64,000 nucleotides of DNA, from NCBI GenBank assembly GCA_027924645.1, contig BSBN01000495.1, forward strand, positions 806,001 to 870,000. The letters run 5' to 3'. Below are positions 49,687 through 60,693 of the stretch, in pieces; positions within the stretch are counted from its first letter, which is position 1, and the number at the start of each line of letters is the position of its first letter. Under the pieces are notes generated by a model. That model saw only the letters and a program-made list of their open reading frames with translations. It searched no databases and had not been told where the DNA came from. Position numbers and translations under genes: made by a program. The DNA is from Cunninghamia lanceolata (taxonomy: Eukaryota; Streptophyta; Pinopsida; Cupressales; Cupressaceae).

Positions 49687-51120
49687 ATGAGTACTAGAAA
49701 CTTTGGACATATGGGAGCAACCCTAGTATCTAGAAATGACCTAAATGCAGGAAACAATGATGGAGCCAATGTAGGGAACAATACTAGCACCAATGCAAGA
49801 AATAATGCTGGAAACAATGAAGGAAATAGAAATAATGCAAATAATAACAATTTAGGATAGAATAATGATGGACAGGATAACTGACTAGATCAAATCCTTT
49901 CTCTCTTGACTCAATAGGGAACCTGGATGAACAATTTGGAACAGGAAGTCAGAGGAATAAGAGGAAATCAGAATGAGGAACATGGGGAAGAATCCCAAGG
50001 TCCTGAAGGTGAAGCAAATGCCAACAATCGAAATAGAATTGTTGAGGAGTTGGGAAAAGACCTCAAGAAGGTTACCCCTCCTAAGTTTGATGGTAACACT
50101 ATAGGTGATAGAGCAGAGGCATGGATAACTGATATGAAAAAATATTTTGATCTCTAAAACTTGTCTGATGAAACCAAAGCTATATGGGGCTCTTACCATC
50201 TTGCTAGGCAAGTAGTGACTTGGTTGGATGATGAAAAGGCTGAAAAGAAACTATTACCAAGAGAAGTAACGTGGGACCACTTCCTTGAGCTCTTTAGGAA
50301 GAGGTGGTTGCCACAACTCTATTTTGACAAAAAAGATGACATAATTTCAAAACCTAACTCAGGGAGGTATGACAGTGACACAGTATTGGGAGAAATTCTC
50401 TCACTTGTTGAAGTATGTTCCACAGTATCAACTAGACGAGAGGTTCAAGATCCATAAATTTATCTTGGGTTTAAGACCACAGATTGGGTCAGAGGTGGAT
50501 ATTCATAATCCCTTGACCATGGATGAAGTGTTTGAAAAAGCCACTAAACAAGAGTAGAAACTGTAGATTTCCAGTTACCATAAGAGTCAAGATGTGAAGT
50601 ATGGAAATAAAAGGTTCTAGAATGACAATCACAATCAGAGTAACAACAACAACCAAGGAAATGACAAGCATCAGATAAGGAATCTTAAAAGAGGCAATAA
50701 TTATCAGGAAAAGAACAATGGGAACCAAGGCCAAACATAATAAGATAGGTAACTTTGGCAACAATGGTAACAATAACAAGAGGGACATGCTAGTTAGACA
50801 TAGAGGACCCTAAGATGGATGCCATACTTGTGGTGGAGAACATTATGCTAGCGCATGTCCTTGTCAAACAGTGAATTAGAGAGACGAGAATCGATAAGGA
50901 GCTCCTCAACACCAAATTCATGCAGTTGTAGATAATCGATAAGTAGATTTTCAAGCTACACCCATTCAGATGTTCGGTAAGGTCTTTGGCCTTCCAGTTT
51001 CTATTTTAATTGATACTAGAGCTACAAAATGTTTTGTTGATCCTAAGATTGTAGCTAAGTTATCTATAAAACGGGGACACATGGAAAATTCTTGGATGGT
51101 ACAATATGGTAACAATGTGT
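49687..51120 (+). pseudogene. Element G gag and start of protease
   Basis: The first 57 codons are Asn/Gly-rich low-complexity sequence and end at TAG 49858. The gag core follows in pieces: VTPPKFDGNTIGDRAEAWITDMKKYFDL, then a stop, then WGSYHLARQVVTWLDDE and VTWDHFLELFRKRWLP. A frameshift then leads into FSHLLKYVPQYQLDERFKIHKFILGLRPQI. One zinc knuckle, CHTCGGEHYASAC, lies near 50822-50860. Protease begins GLPVSILIDTRATKCFVDPKIV, with DTR where active enzymes have D(S/T)G. F interrupts it at 51120. The gene is dead. Confidence 0.82.
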
Positions 51121-52910
51121 TGGGTGAATATTTTGCCATTAACTAACATCAAAATGGTTATATCGCCATAGCTATGATGAGATAGAGTCTCTCCTCTTAG
51201 CAAGGGGAGGTTCCCTCTAGTTGCTTTAACTATTACTAACAACAGTTTACAAAGCTTATTTACACTAAACACTATTTTCGCTGTGATTCCATTTCATCCT
51301 ATTATCTTTTTTAGAATAGATGTTCTTGCTTCAAAATGATAACTTCAATCAAAATGATATTAAAGAACTTACTAACTATCACAAAACCATAGAAACACAA
51401 TCTTTTGTCACTTCACTTACAAATTGCAAATAGAACTATTTGAAGTTAAATGTAGCCCAAAGTCTCCACTCTTCTACAAGATGGTATAAGTAAATTGATA
51501 CAACAACTTGTAGCACAAAGTCTTCAAGTTATTTTATCCTCATGAACATAAACACAATCCTCACAAATTATTTGATAACACAAAGTCTATCACAATCAAA
51601 TTAAGAATGATCTTTAATCACTTGAAACAATCTCCACACTTCAATTATTATCAAAGAAGCTTATGATAGAAAGATGTAAGAACAATGCTATTATAACATA
51701 AATAATCCCAAGACAAAGATTGGAATTGAACTTGCTTTCTTGTATTGACAAATATTTGATAATTGATTTTCACAAAAAGAATAAAGTCTTGATTTGCTTC
51801 TCAATTTGCTAGAGTTTTCTTCCAATAGATAAAAGATAAAAATTACAATAGAGGCCCTCTTTATTTATAGGGAGAGGCCTTGAGAAAATTTAGGAAAAAC
51901 CTAACTACTTTGACTTATTCAACAAAAGAGTCCTATTTGACTTGTGACTTTTTTTGTCTCACATGTAATTACATTTTGAGAAAATACATGTGAATATGTC
52001 CAAAACAAAATACAAATTGCATATACAAAAATGAAAATCAACTAAGGCATGAAAAAGAATTTCAACTGCCACCATCATTCTTTTTCAAAAAACTTTGGTA
52101 CATAGTCCACACTACTGCCATCTCACATACATCAGGCCTAGCTATATTATTTGAAATGGTACGAGCCCTGAGAACTACATCCCTGACCGCCTTTATCACT
52201 TTCTCATGTTTTTCAAGATTATCCTTTAGATTTTCAAAGGTTGAATGATGATCATAAAGACTATCCGTTGAAACCATTATAGGCACTTCATCTTCAAACT
52301 TCTACTAAACCATCTTCTCAAAAGCATCAATCATCTCTTCTACAGAGAGAAACTTGTGATCTTCACCTATGTAGAAGTGAGACATCACTATCTTCACTAT
52401 TTTCTCATACTTGGCAGAAATCATCAAGTAAACCTCTTATCACACTAATGCGATGAGTCAGAGATTCTTTGTTCTTGAGATAAGACTCTTGGTTTGAAAT
52501 GACACCAATGGTAATCAAATTCTTTATCTTGATTTTATTCATCTCAATCCATTCCTCTAAATTATCTTCTTGATCTTTAAGTTCTTGAGATAATAAATCA
52601 ACCATATTATCTAACTCAGCTTTTGCCTTTGCAATTTTTTCCTTTCTTTCCACTATGGTCTTCAAGAGAACTCTACCTTGTGCCAACAACCATTCCACAA
52701 TGTCACCAACCACTCTTCCTCTGGCTTGAACTTTCTCAACCTTTTGAATCAAAGGGTCTTCTACAGTAACTGCCATTGGTTCCATGATCTCCTATGATTT
52801 CACTATCTTTTGAAGGACAACAACAAGTTCCTCAGCCTTTGCTTTGTATTGCAATTTTTCCTTCTTTACATCATCAAATTTTACAAGTAATGAGCTTGTT
52901 GTAGCTTGAA
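51121..52910 (-). repeat. Element F 3' LTR, minimum extent
   Basis: It matches 62201-64000 up to the window limit, so the LTR is at least 1.79 kb and may extend further right. The right copy has about 30 extra bases near 63451. No clear polypurine tract was found to set the upstream end. Confidence 0.8.
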
Positions 52911-54420
52911 AATCTGACTTGATATCTTCTGGAACATCAACTTCATCTTCCATACCTTTTCAAACATCAGCTAGCCCCAGCTCCTCAATCTGACTCAGAT
53001 GGAGTCTACAATAATCCAACTTCCTGATCTCATTCTGGGTTCTCAGATTAGCCCAAATATCCTCAACCATAGGAACATGAAATACTGTTGTTCTTTTGAT
53101 CTTGTGTTGTACCCTCCAAAAATAAAAATGATCTCTTTTCTTTAACTGTTTCATTGTCACCAGCTGCATTTCTGATTCAATGGCCTTAGCCTTACTGGCT
53201 GATTGCACTGAGTACCTACAAATTTCCCAGAAACTTAATTCCTGACTTCTTCACCTTCATATGTTTATTATGCACAACAATCAATTGTCTACATAATTCC
53301 ATTAGAACAACCTTATCACTAGGATATCATGGAAGCATAAATGGATATCCAGGATAATATCCAACTCTTAGGTTAGTGAAAGTTGGAAATTGCAAAAACA
53401 AACAACCAAAAGAATTGGCCACTTCCCAAGCCTCATCTGGTACTCTCTTCTACTCAAGCTCACTATCCCATAGGCACATAAACATTGAGAAGAAGGCATC
53501 ATTAACTCTAAGGAAATGATGAACTGACCCTTTGAGAGTAATCTATGGATAGTATTGAAAAACTGGAACAAACCTCTAATCACCATTTTGAGTTAGACTT
53601 GGAAAACTTCTCATACTTGTAGCAGCATATACCAGATATGAAGTCATATAAAACTTAAAAGTTGTATTGACCACAAATAGTTGATCATGTAGAGCGTTAC
53701 TGATCTACTCTCCCTAGAAAATCTTTTGTTGTCCCTTAAGAATCACTTTGATATATGTATACATCCATTCATGAAATTTGGATAAGAAGGAAGGCCTCTG
53801 ATTCTACTCAACAATGTGATCAAATCACTCACCTCCTCAACAAAATCACTTCTTGGGAGCTCCTTAGGCCATCTAGACAAATTGTTCCTAGGAGTCTTTA
53901 GCCACTTGCTATTGATATGTTTCTTTGCATCTTCCACATCTTTCTCAAAATCTCTCTGACCTGGAGAAAAATCTATTTCTCCCACATTTTCTATAGGTGG
54001 ACACATGAAAATCTTGTCAAGAAACTCTGCATCTAATCTCATGATTACATTCCCTTGAGAATCAGACATAGTCTTGGTATCCTTATTATAGTGGCTTTCC
54101 ACTTGGAGAACAAATTCTAGGTTATGTGCTACAATAGGGAAAGATGCTACCAGATGTATATTACTCTCAACAATCTTCTACATGTAGTGATGAGGATTAG
54201 ACTATTTTGTCCTTTCCATAAACCTAGCCATATCTACATGCCCAATTTCTATGTCTTTGGTCTCGTCCACATTCGATTGCAATAAAGTAATGGGGAAAAC
54301 CCCTTGGTACTTATACTTCATGATCTTGGCTTTTGAAGGAGAGGACTCTAACATCATCTTTGAGAAGAAAACTAGAAATGGTGTTGACCATAGATGTTTG
54401 ATGAAACTACAAAATTTCAT
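52062..54420 (-). pseudogene. Element F extra ORF, C-terminal part inside the LTR
   Basis: Segments 54420-54202, 54102-53743, 53586-53368, 53208-52960 and 52785-52405 share one frame, with stops between. The end at 52286-52062 is in another frame. Together this is about 780 codons. Notable patterns are NVIMRLDAEFLDKIFMCPP, a RTWLK-like INSKWLKTPRNNLSRWP, DLITLLSRIRGLP, and LRVGYYPGYPFMLP followed by LMELCRQLIV. The C-terminal third is helical with coiled coil (AELDNMVDLLSQELKDQEDNLEEW). It belongs to the large poorly known group of plant retroelement extra proteins. The function is unknown. About 290 codons lie within the repeated LTR. Confidence 0.62.
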
Positions 54421-54594
54421 GATCTCGCAGTTAGGGGAAAGATAGGCAAATTAGGGTTACTGCGAACTGATGATCATGAACATGGGATCATGCTTGAAAG
54501 GGCTAGAGGGCATGCAAGTCAAGAAAATAGGTGAAAGCGGGCTATAGGTATCATTTGCCAAAAATTTCCAGTGTTAGGAAAATTTTAGGAAAAT

Positions 54595-55066
54595 ATGCAT
54601 GGCGGCCAAGATGACCGCTCCTGCATGTTGGGTAGATTATATGGGTATGCAGGCTCGGTCAAAATGACTGCCTCTATAGGTAGGAACAAATTTGAGATTT
54701 TTCATGTAGGAGTGGTTGTTTTACCCCACACTACATCATTTGAGTAAATTTGCATGTTCTGGTGTAAGAGCGGTCAATTTTACCACTTCTACAGGTGATA
54801 GTTCATTCTTTATGTAGGGGCGGCAAGAATCGATGCCCTTACATCTGGGTATGACTTCAAAGACAACATACATGTATCGGTGGCATTTCTCACCACCTTT
54901 ACAAAAAGGGACCATAAGGGTCACATGTCTGAGCGGCAAATTTTGCCAACTTAACATGTGATGAAAGTTTTATATTTTAATGTTTAAGCGGTAACATTTA
55001 CCACTCAGACACATTTGGGAAATTCAAATTTTTCGTGGTTAACCAGTAAAACTTACCGCTACCACG
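54595..55066. repeat. Array of nine imperfect palindromes, cluster 1
   Basis: Units lie at about 54595-54628, 54647-54682, 54703-54736, 54751-54797, 54811-54845, 54871-54903, 54922-54960, 54979-55015 and 55034-55066. Each is an imperfect inverted repeat of 33 to 47 bases with ACATG-type outer arms and a GCGGTAAAATTTACCGC-like centre. Both arms vary, often together. Unit starts are about 45 to 60 bases apart. Confidence 0.8.
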
Positions 55067-55505
55067 TAGGACTTTAAAACAAAAAAAAAAATGAAAAATG
55101 CAAATGAAAACTTGATACAAGAAAAGAAACATAAAAGAAAACCTAAAAAGAAGATAAAAACCTAGATAAACAATCCAAAAACTAGAACACTTAGGGTTTT
55201 TGAAATGTGAAATCATAAATGGACAAACAACAAAAATGATGAATTTAATTACGCTTTATCCATTTACAAAAACCCTAAGCATGAAATGACTAGGAAAGGA
55301 ATTAAAAGAAACTAAACTGATAAAGATGAATGAAAAAAACACAATCAAACTCTAACAAAGAAAACCTCCTCAATCTGTCGAACTAATTCAAACTGACAGT
55401 TTAATACACCCAGAGCAAGAAACAAATGCGAGATAGAAGGAAAAACAAGATAAAATTGATTTAAATGACCTTTAAAAACCTAAAATAAAAACTAAAAGTT
55501 GTTAT
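55067..55505. other. Element F spacer between palindrome clusters
   Basis: A/T-rich non-coding sequence, with an A-run at 55080-55091. No frame or structure is recognised. Confidence 0.4.
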
Positions 55506-55727
55506 TAATGTCACACGAGTTAACTCGGTGTGGCATTAATTAGGTGCATCGGTGACCAATTTTACCGCCTACACATAAAAGGAAACAATATGCCATAGCG
55601 GTAAATTTTACCTCTTTTACACATGACTTAAACAACATGCATAGGCGGTGATTTTTTCCACCCCTGCATGTTAGACTAAAAATAATATAAACATGCACGA
55701 GCAACGAAAATGACCACTGATGCATGT
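55506..55727. repeat. Array of five imperfect palindromes, cluster 2
   Basis: Units lie at about 55506-55538 (a variant built on CACACGAGTTAACTCGGTGTG), 55542-55576, 55590-55624, 55635-55671 and 55691-55727. The same ACATGC outer arms and GCGGTAAAATTTACC core recur as in cluster 1. A separate perfect hairpin with GTTAGAAT and ATTCTAAC arms is at about 55758-55777. Confidence 0.78.
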
Positions 55728-56177
55728 ATCTTGAAAAATGACTAACACCTGAAAAGGTTAGAATTGGTATTCTAACAAGCTTACGACTTAGTCAATTTCA
55801 CGGACTTCAAAAAATCAACCGAGGGGAATGTCATAAGTCATTCCAAGGCATCAAATGACTTTGCATGAGGTCAAGAAGATTTGCCTCGATTTGCAAACTT
55901 AGAGTGTAGGTTATGAAACGTACAAGTTTTGTAGGGGTCATCCTACAAAAGGAGCGCAGCTAATTTTGAGGACAACAGCTAGCTCTAACTGGGGAACTTC
56001 CTTCGATCAATCTTTGAAATGATCAAAGGGAGAAGAATCTAGTCTCTAAGTGCCTTCATGTATGCAATTGGGCCATAGAGTCAAGCTACCATAACAAAAG
56101 GACACAAAATGATTAAACAAAAATGAAAAAGGAAAATACAAAACTATACAAATATACAAATGAACTTATCTGATACT
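55728..56177 (-). other. Element F spacer after integrase
   Basis: Non-coding sequence between the end of integrase and the palindrome array. The only structure noted is the GTTAGAAT hairpin near its left end. Confidence 0.4.
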
Positions 56178-57332
56178 TCATGTATTGAAATGCTTCTGAT
56201 GTTGTCCATTATGGGGTAGCAAGAATGGTGTCCCATCTTGATACTCCAGCAAGAAACTATTCTCACCACAAAATTGGTGAATGATGAATAGGCCTCTCCA
56301 TAGAGAATCAAACTTCCCATGCATTCCTTTTGGCTCCCTCCTCTTGTCCCATAACAAGACTTGATCCCCAATTTGAAATTCGCTGGCCTTCGCCTTCTTG
56401 TCAAAAAGTTTCTTGACTTGATTTTGATGCTTAGCAATATGGTCTACTACCATAACCCGTTGCTCTTCAAGTTCAGATAGGTACATTATTCTTTCGTCAA
56501 TAGAACTTTTAAAGGTCTTATCTTCCACTGCGTTTGCCAACTTGAAAGCTGGCAATTCCAAGGTAATGGGTATTTCTACATTCAAACCATATAGAAGATG
56601 GAATGGTGACATACCTATTTCTCTTTTAGGGGTAATTATGTCCACCCATAAAGCATCAAACAAATCTTTATGCCATGTTCTCTAATTGTCTTCTACCAGT
56701 TTCTTGATAATTGTAACCAAATTCTTGTTACTAGATTCTACCTGACCACTCCCTTGCAGATAATAGTCAGATGAATGAGAAAGAATGATCCCATATTCAA
56801 AGAAAAAACTAGTGATCTCGTTTGAAGAAAAACATGTAGCATTATCTGCTACAATTTTGTATAGAACTCCAAACCAAGAAATGATATTCTCCTTGAGAAA
56901 ATTACACACTACCTCAGAAGTAGCATGCTTAATTGGAATTGCCTCCATCGACTTGGTGAAGTAATCTATTGCAGTGAGAACAAAATTGTGTCCCACACTC
57001 GACAGTGGATTCATAGCACCAATGAAGTCAATGCCCCATTGTTGAAAAGGTTCTTCAATCACAACTGGTTTTAGTGGTAATGCAACTAACTTAGGCTTTC
57101 CAACAAACTATTGATAGAGTTTACATCTACGTACCCAGTTGTACGCATCTTGAAATAATGTAGGCCAATAGTACCTAGCCCACAAAATTTTATGAGCTAT
57201 TACAGGTGCAGAAAAATGTCCCCCACATGCTAAATTGTGAAAAGACTCTAAAAGTTTGCTTTGTTGTGCTTTATCCACACAACAACAAAAAACTCCATCA
57301 AGGCTTCTTTTATACAAACTGTTATCCCACAA
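56178..57332 (-). pseudogene. Element F integrase
   Basis: The zinc-binding part at 57332-57108 keeps the His pair (FHNLACGGHFSAPVIAHKIL), but the Cys pair reads RRCKLYQ, so the second Cys is lost. The core at 57062-56682 has Asp in TAIDYFTK, Asp in VADNATCFSS and Glu in GQVESSNK. The C-terminal part at 56663-56178 includes SPFHLLYGLNVEIPI and a KFDSLWRGLFIIHQF turn. All segments share one frame. The wording matches plant gypsy integrases that follow a YVP-type RNase H. Confidence 0.88.
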
Positions 57333-57527
57333 GATGTAGTTTGCAGCCTTTAGCTTGATAGTTCACTTCTCTTTATAAAATAAATAAGAAGGGAACTCAC
57401 CATATGTGAGAAAATAAGTGATATTGGAATACCACTCATATGTTGTAGTAACAAAGAGAACAGTTGGGACATCCTCAACCTCTACCTCTTCATCACCTAT
57501 TTCTTTTGGGACATTATCAAGAATCAG

Positions 57528-57995
57528 CTAATATAAACCTCTACCATGCACAAGCTTGGTTGGTTTGATATCAAGATCAAATTCTTGAATTTTGGCAATC
57601 CAATTGCCCCTTTTAGTTCTAAATTCTTGTTGTGTCAGGATAGATTTCACTGTTGTGTCTGGTACCAAAACAACAGTATGTGAATTTAGAATGTAAAACC
57701 TGAAATGTTTCACTACTTTGACTACAACGTAAGCATGTTTCTCCATATTTGAGTACTTATGTTCATGAGCCTTCAGTGGGCAACTCATAAACAAAATTGG
57801 AGACTCCACACCCTCTTCATTCTGCTGAACCAAAATCACTGATAGTGTATGCTCTGAAGCATAACTATACATTATGAAATCTTTAGTGTAGTCAAGATAA
57901 ACTAGAATTGGAGCATGAGCTATGGCCATTTTAATGTCCTCAAAAGTTTCTTTACCTTCTGTACTCCAATGGAAAATGGTCTTACCCTTCATCAT
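57528..57995 (-). pseudogene. Element F gypsy RNase H, catalytic Asp lost
   Basis: The domain follows RT with FHWSTEGKETFEDIKMAIAHAPIL, then IMYSYASEHTLSVILVQQNEEG, KYSNMEKHAYVVVKVVKHFRFYI and the VPDTTVKSILTQ tail. The first catalytic position, normally YVDAS, reads YSYAS, so the Asp is replaced by Tyr. This is typical of the plant lineage that carries another RNase H upstream of RT. The domain probably acts as a connection domain only. Confidence 0.8.
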
Positions 57996-58119
57996 ATTGA
58001 CAATATGATGTGTTTTCTCTGTGAATTCTGGAATGAACCTCTACAGAAAATTCACCTTCCTGAGGAAAGAATGAACAACTATATTACTAGCAGGCAAAGT
58101 AAGACTTTGGATAGATTTA

Positions 58120-59043
58120 ACTTAGAGTCAATTTTGGTACCTTCTCTAGACACAATGTGACCAAGAAGCTTACCTTCTGTAACCCCAAAAACTAACTTCT
58201 TAGGATTAAGAGAAATACCATTTTGATGACACCGTTCCAAAACCTATCGCAAAAGGTAGGCATGATCTTGATGATTTTTAGAGAAAACATTCAAGTCATC
58301 AAGGTGCACCATAATGAACTTCCCCATTTCATCTCTGAAAGTGAGGTCCATTGCTCTTTGGAAAGTAGCACCAGCATTAAACAAACCAAACGGCATCCTG
58401 CGGTATGTAAATGCACCCCACGGTGTTGTGAAAGTAGTCTTGTATTGATCTACTTCACTGACTTCTACTTGATTGTAGCCTGAAAAATCATCTAACATAG
58501 ACATCATCTCTGAACTAGTTATAGTTTGTAACACTTGATCCATAATAGGCAGAGGGTAGTGATCTTTTAAAGAAGATTGATTCAAATTTCTAAAATCAAC
58601 ACAAATATGGATTTCTCTGTTCTTATTTCTCACAGGAACAATATTCTCAATCCAAGTGGAATGATGGATAGGAAATATTATCCTAGCATTCAGTATTTTT
58701 TGGATTTCAGAAAGAATAGTACCTATATCTTGGGATTATACTACCTCTGCTTTTGTTTGTGAGGCAATGATCCTACCTTGAGAGGAATCTCGTGTTGGAT
58801 CTCCTTGGGTTTGAAAGACTTCAGATCATCATATGAATATGCCATCACATCAATGTAGTAGCGAAGAAGTGTAATGAACTTGAATTTCTCATCAGCCGTG
58901 CAACATTTTCTAATGTTAACCATCTTGGGATCTGCTTTAGAACTCAAATTTACTTGCTCAAATTCCATGGATGAACTTGAACCAAGTTGTTGTTGTTTGA
59001 TATATCTATCATGCTTGTCAAATAACTTTTCTAGAGAAACCAA
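58120..59043 (-). pseudogene. Element F reverse transcriptase
   Basis: The N-terminal part at 59043-58741 has YIDVMAYSYDDLKSFKPKEIQHEIPL. The palm domain at 58633-58244 follows in another frame, with CVDFRNLNQSSLKDHYPLP, DDFSGYNQVEV, MPFGLFNAGATFQRAMD and VHLDDLNVFSKN. The active-site pair is in HLDD, where YLDD or YMDD is usual. A frameshift lies between the two parts, and a further frame change precedes RNase H. Confidence 0.88.
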
Positions 59044-59299
59044 ACCTTTCAGAATCTTATTCCCTTTTAGCTGAAGAATCTCCTCAGTAGTCTGTGAATC
59101 TATTTCGGAAACATATTCCTGAGGTGGAGAATCACTACCTTCAAAGTAGAGTTCATCAAAGCTATATGTCTTCTCTAAGAAAGCTATAATCTGATTATCA
59201 CCATTGAAGACCTACCAATGGTCAACATTATTTGGTACATTTGGTTGAAAAACTAACTCAATTATGTAGTTATCACCTTTAAAATCCTTGTGAGAGACC

Positions 59300-59690
59300 A
59301 TAAGGGTGGCAGAGATGGCTAATGAATCAACATGATCATTAAACTCTCTTGGTACTGCAGAGATATCAAAAGCATCAAAACCTTCAATGCAATCCTAGAC
59401 ACGATTGCAATAATGTCTCAACCTTTCATTCTTGGTTTGGTAAAGATTTCTCACCTAACAAACAACAAGCTCTACATCACCTTATGCATGGAGATTTTTA
59501 ATACCATTAACACAAGAAGCCTCCATTCTGAGTAACAATGACTCGTACTCAATGGTGTTATTAGTATTGTCAAACTGTAGCTTATAAGAGAAAGGAAAAA
59601 TATCACATTGTGGAGATATTAGAACTACTCTAGTGCTAGATCTAGTAGAAGAACAACTACCATCAAATTCTAAAATCCAAACATCATTTG
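59300..59690 (-). pseudogene. Element F additional archaeal-type RNase H, between protease and RT
   Basis: The domain starts at WILEFDGSCSS and continues with VVLISPQCDIFPFSYKLQFD, NTIEYESLLLRMEA, GDVELVV and NDHVDSLAISA. The four acidic positions expected of RNase H (Asp, Glu, Asp, Asp) are all present. Three in-frame stops interrupt it, at about 59482 and twice further on. The domain lies upstream of RT, whereas the ordinary RNase H lies downstream. The ordinary copy has lost its Asp, so this domain probably supplied the activity that removes RNA from the RNA-DNA hybrid. An acidic Ser/Glu linker at 59874-59700 precedes it. Confidence 0.8.
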
Positions 59691-59889
59691 AATTTACCAC
59701 TTTGATGTTTCTATGACCAGTAGACTCTTTCTCATCAAAGAAGGAAGAATCTAGCATCACTATGCTCTTGTCTGAACTTTCATTAGAATTTTCTTCTGAT
59801 TCTTCATCTAAATTATCTAAATTCTCATCTGATGAACTAGAAGTGTTTTCAGTGGTCAAGAAATAATTACCCAATCCTGAAGACTCAAA

Positions 59890-60501
59890 TTAAATTTGAG
59901 CTTTTGGATCTTCAGTTTGGATAACAATATATTTTGCCTCCCTTTCAAGAAGCAATTTCTGCATGATACCTTCGAAAGGTATCCTTGCCTTAGACAAATC
60001 CATATTTAGTTCTCTTCCCACATCCTTACAAAAATTGTGTCCAAGAAAAATACCATATGAATCTGGAACATCAGCAACTAGGATGGTCATCTTTATTCTC
60101 TTATCTGGAAAAGTTGCGAATAGAAATTGTGCATCCTTAATTTGGCCTAACAAAGGCACTTGTTTATTTTCCATTGAGAAACATCTCCCAAAGGTCTTGG
60201 TCAAAGTGAGACCGAGAGCATCTGCCACCTTGGTAGGCTTGACATTGTCAAAAGCTCCCGAGTCTATGATACAATTGCTTAGCTTGTGGCCATTGACTAA
60301 TAGAGAAACATAGAAGGGTTCTATTTTCCCTAAAGAAACAAGGGGAGTAGTAACTAGGTTATTTTGGGTGGACCTATTCTTTGAAGAGTCATGAATAGTC
60401 TTAGGAGAATCTTGCCCTGTAGGGGCAGCCTTGTTTTTAACATACTTAGCTAACCTCTCAAATTGGTCGAGGTTAGCTTGTAAATATTCTACCTCAGACA
60501 T
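59890..60501 (-). pseudogene. Element F aspartic protease
   Basis: A 203-codon frame with the pepsin-like signature LSNCIIDSGAFDNVKPTKVADALG and the later flap and GIFLGHNFCKDVGRELNMDLS segment. DSG is intact. It is in the same frame as gag and the archaeal-type RNase H, so one Gag-PR-RNase H polyprotein is likely in the ancestor. It would process the polyprotein. Confidence 0.82.
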
Positions 60502-60693
60502 CTAGATTTTGGTTTTCCTAGCATGATCAATTATGTCAAAGAGTTGAAATGAATTAGACATAGAGGCAAGGAATCCTTCATTCTGGGGTTTGATTGGGGT
60601 AGTACTGGTTTGAGGAATAGAAGTAGGATTGTTAGAAAAACTTACTTGTTTATTGACAACTGGGTCCTTTGACTGAAAAGGTAATGGAGTCCC

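Larger units (their letters stand above)
48792..51120 (+). mobile_element. Element G: Ty3/gypsy element, 5' part, cut by element F
   Basis: A putative LTR, iMet primer site, gag with one zinc knuckle and the beginning of protease read on the plus strand. Then the F LTR begins at 51121. The rest of G should continue beyond F outside the window. Gag style and primer site fit a chromovirus-like gypsy lineage. Confidence 0.7.

Noticed and set aside
54595..55727. Palindrome array as a set of tRNA or microRNA genes
   Set aside because: Units are too short for tRNAs and have no anticodon or TPsiC-like pattern. The arms are too imperfect to call microRNA precursors without RNA data.
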